Shown: in pieces, positions 59,155 through 64,000 of the stretch
Position numbering within the stretch: position 1 is the first letter of the stretch
Layout: each line of letters opens with the position of its first letter
Notes under the pieces: generated by a model
What the model was told of the DNA's origin: nothing
What the model saw: the letters and a program-made list of their open reading frames with translations, nothing else
The model's database searches: none
Assembly: GCA_949987565.1 (NCBI GenBank)
Contig: OX465114.1
Coordinates: 8,784,188-8,848,187, forward strand
Source of the DNA: Luidia sarsii
Lineage: Eukaryota; Echinodermata; Asteroidea; Paxillosida; Luidiidae
DNA length: 64,000 nucleotides
Direction of reading: 5' to 3'
Position numbers and translations under genes: made by a program

Positions 59155-59370
59155 TACTAAGTACTAGTACTCAGTAGTAGTACTACTAGTACTAGTTCTA
59201 GTACTACTACTACTAATACTCATTACTAATACTAATAGTAATAGTACTAGTACTAGTAGTACTACTATAGTATTAGTACTAGTACTACTACTTTTTACTA
59301 GTCCTTGCTCGAATCTAGCTCATTCATCCATGTTTGCTCAAAGTAGTACTAGTACTGTAGTAGTAGTACA
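59155..59370. repeat. (ACT/AGT)n imperfect palindromic microsatellite
   Basis: ACTAGTACTACTAG-type triplets in mixed orientation, interrupted by a unique stretch near 59300. Confidence 0.85.
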
Positions 59371-59599
59371 TGGTTCGTTAGTGAACGCAAATATTCTTCC
59401 TTCCCCCCCCTTGGTGTTTTTAATGTAATATAATAGTCTCTAATCTTGCGTCAACTTACTCTCAATACCTCAAATTATATTCTACATAATGAGGAAAGAA
59501 ACACAAGACGTGTCCAGCATCTGGGCGCCAGCCACAGGGCTACCATATCCGCGGCTTGAGTGAGGCGCTCTACTATTCAACACGCTCTCGCTTTAGACA

Positions 59600-59735
59600 G
59601 TAGACTAGTAGTAGTACTACTACTAAGTACTATATTACTGAATACTACTACTACTAGTACTACTACTACTACTAGTACTACTACTACTACTACTAGTACT
59701 AGTACTAGTGGTAGTACTACTACTACAAGCTCCAT
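59600..59735. repeat. Second (ACT)n microsatellite
   Basis: ACTACTACTAGT units, 500-650 bp before the MPC2 ATG. Confidence 0.85.
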
Positions 59736-60259
59736 GGTAGAAAATGATCATAAGAAGTTTGTTTTTAATTGCTAGAACTTGAACTTCGGTACAGATAATT
59801 GCTTAGGTTCCCTTGTGCCAACTAGTCCGAGGAACTTGGATCCGACACGTCACCCTTTTTTCGAAATTTTGAATTTGGAGGGTCAGGTGACTGTCACAGT
59901 CACTTTTCGGGTCCAAGTTACATATACCGTACTCAGAATATGGTGCCAACTTCATCTTTGGTAGTTGCGTTTACTGTAACCCTCAAAGGTCCGACCTTCG
60001 GGAGGATGATGGTTACGGTTACCGCAACTACTTCTTTGGCTGTGATTATTTAAGGTTTCAGATAAAGTCGGTTGGTAGGCATGGGAGATGAAGACAACAC
60101 TTGAAAGAAAAGTCAATGCCTGCCAGGGTGAATATCAATATGGCAGTGCGCCTTTTGTAAGACTAGCTTTAGATATAATTTATCGTCGTTTGATAGAACT
60201 TTATTAACTTTTTTTTTAAATGCGGAGTTTCCCTCTTTCCTTCCTTGTGGGTCCAGAGA

Positions 60260-63200
60260 ATGGCTCTCGTCCGTCGTCAAGGAGTGTTGGCTCTGCGCCA
60301 GTTCTTCTACGGCCAGCGGGCCTTCACTAGCAGCGCGCCCAGGTTTAGCAGTCTGGATGCCAGGATAGAACGAGCGCTGCCTGAAAAAATGAGAGCTTTG
60401 TGGAACCATCCAGCAGGTCAGTCAATCCTTCCCCCCTCCTCCTCCCCGTCCTCCCACACCCCACATCCATCCTCCCCTCTCCCCTCCCCTTTCCATTTTC
60501 CCCCTTCCCTCTCCCCCTCCTCTCCCCTCCCCTCCCCTCCCCTCTCCCCGCTCCCCCTCCCTTCCCTCTCTCTCTCCCCTCTCTCAGCCATGGCCAGTGC
60601 CACGGCCAGTGCCATAGCCAGTGCCAGGGCCAGTGCCAGGGCCAGTGCCAGAGCCAGTGCCAGAGCCAGTGCCAGGACCAATGCCAGGGCCAGTGCCAGG
60701 ACCAGTGCCAGTGCCGGTGCCAGGGCCAGTGCCATATCCAGGGCCAGTGCCGGGGCCAGGGCCAGTGCCATAGCCAGGGCCAGTGCCGGGGCCGGGGCCA
60801 GTGCCAGTGCCAGTGTCATAGCCAGGGCCAGTGCCGGTGCCAGGGCCAGTGCCATAGCCAGGACCAGTGCCATAGCCAGGGCCAGTGCCATAGCCAGGGC
60901 CAGTGCCGGGGCCAGTGCCAGTGCCAGTGCACGTGCCAGGGCCAGGGCCAGTGCACGAGCCAGGGCCAGGGCCAGTTCCAGGGCCAGTTCCAGGGCCAGT
61001 GCCCTCTCTCTCCTCTCCCCTCTCCCCCTCCCCTCTCCCCCTCCCCTTATCCCTTTATCTAGAAGACTAATACCGGAATGTGTGCGTGATTTAGGTTGGC
61101 TTAATAAGCTAAATTAATAACATTTTCCTTTGTGCCCCAGGCCTGAAGACAATCCACTTCTGGGCTCCAACATTCAAATGGGTGAGTGTGTGAATGACAT
61201 TGCAACACCAGACATCATTGATTTGTTTATATGCCATTATTCAAACATTTGGTGACTTTCTATGTACAGTGGAACATCGCTATAATAAACATCCCGGGAT
61301 CCATGAAAATTGTTCAGTATAGCGGTCGTTTGTTAAAGCAGTTCCGGCCATATTGACCATTGTTAGTTGGTCTGATGCCAACTTATCCATTCATTGAACT
61401 CTACAGTGCTGAAAGGGGTGTTTGTTGTAGCCTACGCTTACGTCAACTCATTATTGATTTCATTCCTTTCATTTTATTAAGTACAGTCAGTGTATACATG
61501 TACATGAACAATGATTTCAGCCGACAGAAATGAGTGGCTTTCCCTTCTATTCTCTGGGGAAATAATGCCAATCTAAGACTTGTGTAAGCACATACCAGCA
61601 TATGTAAATCATGTTCTGGTATTCAAATTATTGTGTGTGGGGTTCCGTTGAATCACAACGATTATTTTGTACACAAAAATTGGGAGCCAAAGGGCATGTT
61701 GTTGTCGAATGTTCGGTATATCGGCATTCGTTATAGCGGTTTTCCACTGTAGTTTGATTTCTTTTACAATGTATCTGAGTGAAACAAATGAGAAAAAGCC
61801 AGGCATTTTTTTCTGTCAGACGGCAATTTTTTTTTTACTTTGAAATAAAAAGACTTGAAGGTCTGCATGGTGGAAAGCACAATGTGGAAAGTTTGCGGTA
61901 ACACCTTGTAAGCCACTTCTTTCAAGATTGAGTATGGCTCTGAAAAGAGCCTGCAACTAGTAGTGTGTACTCTCTGCTGTCGTCAGGAGACTTTGGGAGA
62001 TTTCTCAAAGGCAATCAAGACAGATTCCACGTAAACGCAAAACAGATCTTCTGAATCTTCCTTGTGTTGAGAAAGGCCAGAAGTATACCACTTCAATCTC
62101 CAATCTTGTCTTTCTCTCTGTCCTCTTGCTCTCCCAGTGTCTTGTCATCGCTGGACTGTCGGATTATGCGAGGCCGGCCGAAAAGCTTAGCACTTCGCAG
62201 TCGACCGCCTTGGCAGCAACGGGCCTGATCTGGTCGCGCTATTCCTTGGTTGTCGTCCCGAAGAACTGGAATCTCTTCAGCGTCAATATATTTCTGGCCT
62301 TCACTGGCCTGATGCAGCTCTCGAGGATATACATGTGAGTGATGATGGGGAGGTTTGCAAAGACGCTGTAAGTGTAGCGTCTCCAATGAGCAAGCATGGC
62401 TCTGAGAGGAGTTGGCAGCTCAGGAAAATAATGTGTCCACTAGTGCATAGCAAGGCTTTGTCAAGCTACAGAGCCACTCACTCCAGGGTCAATGCCAGTG
62501 CCAGTGCTAGTGCTAGTACCAGAGCTTGGGTCAGGGCCACTGTCAAGGCCAGTGCCAGGGCCAGTCATTGTCAGGGCCAGCCATTGCCAGGGCCATTGTC
62601 AGGGTCAGTGCCAGGGCCAGGGCCAGCCTTTGTCATGGCCATTGCCAGGGCCATTGCCAGTGCCAGTGCCAGGTCCATTTCCAGGGCCATTGCCAGTGCC
62701 AGTGCCAGGGCCAGTGCCAGTGCCAGGGCCAGTGCCAGTGCCAGTCCCAGGGCCAGTGCCAGGGCCAGTGCCAGTGCCAGGGCCATTGACAGTGCCAGTG
62801 CCAGGGCCAGTGCCAGGGCCAGGGCCAGTGCCAGGGCCAGTGCCAGTGCCAGTGCCAGTGCCAGTGCCAGGGCCAGTGCCAGGGCCAGTGCCAGGGCCAG
62901 TGCCAGGGCCAGCCAAAGCCAGGGCCAGGGCCAGGGCCAGGGCCAGTGCCAGGGTAAAGGGCCAGTGATGATGGATCTTTTTCTCCAAAACATGCCACCT
63001 CAGGGGGGTCAAAGTCTGTCTAGAAAGATGATTGCTCAGCAAATTCACTTCAGCATGTATACAGTGATGCACACAGGATTTTTCCTGGCAAATAATGTGC
63101 CCACATGCATGTATTTACACCACTATAGACTGATTTAGACTCATTCCAAAACAAATTTCTGACTTGTTGAACACCAGTCTAGCACATACGCAGTATACCA

Positions 63201-63352
63201 AACTCATTTATACAGCAAGTTATTGGTTGCCACCTCGGGCTCACAAAATCCAAATATTTATTTATGTTTTCTCCCCTTGTTTCTACTTGTCCTTCAGGTA
63301 TCACCAGGAACAGAAGAAATTAGCTGCCCAGTGTGATGCGCCCTCCACATGA
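60260..63352 (+). CDS. MPC2: Mitochondrial pyruvate carrier subunit 2, complete
   Basis: Exons 60260-60416, 61141-61181, 62138-62334 and 63298-63352 have GT-AG borders and consistent phases, total 450 bp, and encode 149 residues plus TGA. The product pairs with MPC1 in the inner mitochondrial membrane to import pyruvate. Family landmarks are ALPEKMRALWNHPAG (about 40-54), IHFWAPTFKW, GLSDYARPAEKLSTSQS, GLIWSRYSLVVVPKNWNLFS and a C-terminal Gln/Lys helix. The hydrophobic stretches around these form the three membrane helices. The human protein is 127 residues. The extra length is an Arg-rich N-terminus. The same frame stays open through intron 1, but conservation stops exactly at the donor. 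Confidence 0.96.
60421..61055. repeat. Polypyrimidine tract and GCCAGT/GCCAGG tandem repeat in MPC2 intron 1
   Basis: 60421-60590 is almost pure CT. 60595-61005 is a run of GCCAGT and GCCAGG hexamers with GCCATA variants. A second CT tract follows to 61055. The unit length is a multiple of three and has no stop, so all frames are open. Confidence 0.93.
61857..62005 (-). repeat. Retroelement-like family 2 copy in MPC2 intron 2
   Basis: Reverse orientation: CTTGAAGGTCTGCATGGTGG (3' end), GTGGAAAGTTTGCGGTAACA, GGCTCTGAAAAGAGCC and AGTGTGTACTCTCTGCTGTC then GTCAGGAG. It spans 3' end to core without an inverted half. No target duplication found by eye. Confidence 0.72.
62478..62957. repeat. GCCAGT/GCCAGG tandem repeat in MPC2 intron 3
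   Basis: About 480 bp of the same hexamer types as intron 1 (CCAGTGCCAGGG), with GCCATT variants. Confidence 0.93.
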
Positions 63353-63414
63353 AATGATCGGCCATCCTGATTTTGTTTCTTTCCTTCTTCTTTTTCTTTC
63401 AAACAAATGAAGGA

Positions 63415-63610
63415 AAAACTGATCTTGGATTTTTAAAAACAATTTTGAAAAATGGTAAAGAGAACTTTGACTGGACCCGTGGACCGGAACTTGAACCCCA
63501 AACTTCCGGTTTTGCATACCAGCGCTTGTATCATCTGTGCTATCCAGCCCTTAGATGATGGCCTTCCCAAATAATCAACTAGTCTTTGCCGTGGTGGGGT
63601 GCCAGTCAGA
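63415..63610 (-). repeat. tRNA-derived SINE copy downstream of MPC2
   Basis: Reverse complement of the 56668 copy: AACTTTGACTGGACC, GAACTTGAACCCC (B box), CTATCCAGCCCTTAGATG, ATAATCAACTAGTCTTTGCC and GTGGTGGGGTGCC. Confidence 0.8.
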
Positions 63611-64000
63611 AGTTTTTAACCATTAACTGCTGTATATCTCCAGGGATCACGCCCCCGTTTTTTTTTCCCAGATGCAAACAAGCAATTGTTACATTTCTGT
63701 CCCGATCTTCCCGATCTTCCCGGTATTCATGATTCTGTTACCATTTTGAAACAGCCAGAGTTTTTATAATTATGTGGCTTGAGCTCTGATAACCCAAGTT
63801 GCTTGTCCAAAAACAAATTTGAAAAAAAAAATCATGATCATATCTCAGGCTGTAGTGATGTAATTAAAAAGATTTTCAGCCCTCTTGCGAAAAACCTTTC
63901 GTAAATTTCACCGCCTTATAATCATTTCCTCAAATTTAGGTTAGGTTTCCTTCCTTTTAGGGTCTTTCGTTGCCCCACACAAAGAGTGATAACACAGAGT
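63611..64000. other. Sequence after MPC2, nothing recognised
   Basis: AT-rich. No exon or repeat that I can support. ATTAAA near 63862 could be a polyadenylation signal but is weak. Confidence 0.3.

Larger units (their letters stand above)
57863..60259. promoter_or_regulatory. Divergent DCAF6/MPC2 upstream region
   Basis: 2.4 kb between two start codons pointing apart, so both promoters must lie here unless first non-coding exons reach farther. GTCCAG just before the MPC2 ATG could be an acceptor of a 5' non-coding exon. No TATA box stands out. The middle is occupied by short tandem repeats. Confidence 0.6.

Overview
The window is animal nuclear DNA. Its genes have many small exons with GT-AG junctions, and the introns and intergenic DNA are packed with satellites, minisatellites, small foldback transposons and tRNA-derived SINE-like repeats. 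The proteins (a dystrophin/utrophin C-terminus, DCAF6 and MPC2) are clearly metazoan. The gene order and compact repeat-rich introns suggest an invertebrate deuterostome (echinoderm, hemichordate or cephalochordate). The species cannot be fixed from the sequence alone.

Layout. Positions 1-10530 (+) hold the last 14 exons of a dystrophin/utrophin orthologue, from the EF-hand region through the ZZ zinc finger, the dystrobrevin-binding coiled coil and the C-terminal tail. From 10.5 to 14.7 kb there is probable 3' UTR and intergenic DNA with a 16-bp minisatellite. From about 14.7 to 35.8 kb there is one continuous satellite array of about 164-bp monomers, with a near-identical 5,248-bp higher-order duplication in its core. 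From 35.8 to 39.8 kb there is gene-free DNA with small retroelements. From 57862 down to 39800 (-) lies a complete 16-exon DCAF6 (NRIP/IQWD1) gene whose joined exons total 3,687 bp (1,228 codons plus stop). A 2.4-kb gap with short tandem repeats separates it from a divergent, complete 4-exon MPC2 gene (60260-63352, +; 149 residues).

Gene relationships. Dystrophin and DCAF6 converge tail to tail on the satellite. DCAF6 and MPC2 diverge head to head, the same arrangement as on human chromosome 1q24, so the shared upstream gap is a candidate conserved bidirectional promoter. Dystrophin links the cytoskeleton to the sarcolemmal complex, DCAF6 is a WD40 substrate receptor for CUL4-DDB1, and MPC2 is a subunit of the mitochondrial pyruvate carrier. 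Nothing in the sequence shows that they work in one pathway.

The most unusual content is repetitive: (i) the satellite and its higher-order structure, with a 16-bp perfect palindrome in most monomers; (ii) two families of very small retroelement-like repeats with 12-15 bp target-site duplications, inverted 5' parts and a hammerhead-ribozyme-like core, one copy forming a perfect 159-bp palindrome; (iii) an hAT-like element inserted in a minisatellite; (iv) several other terminal-inverted-repeat elements inside introns.
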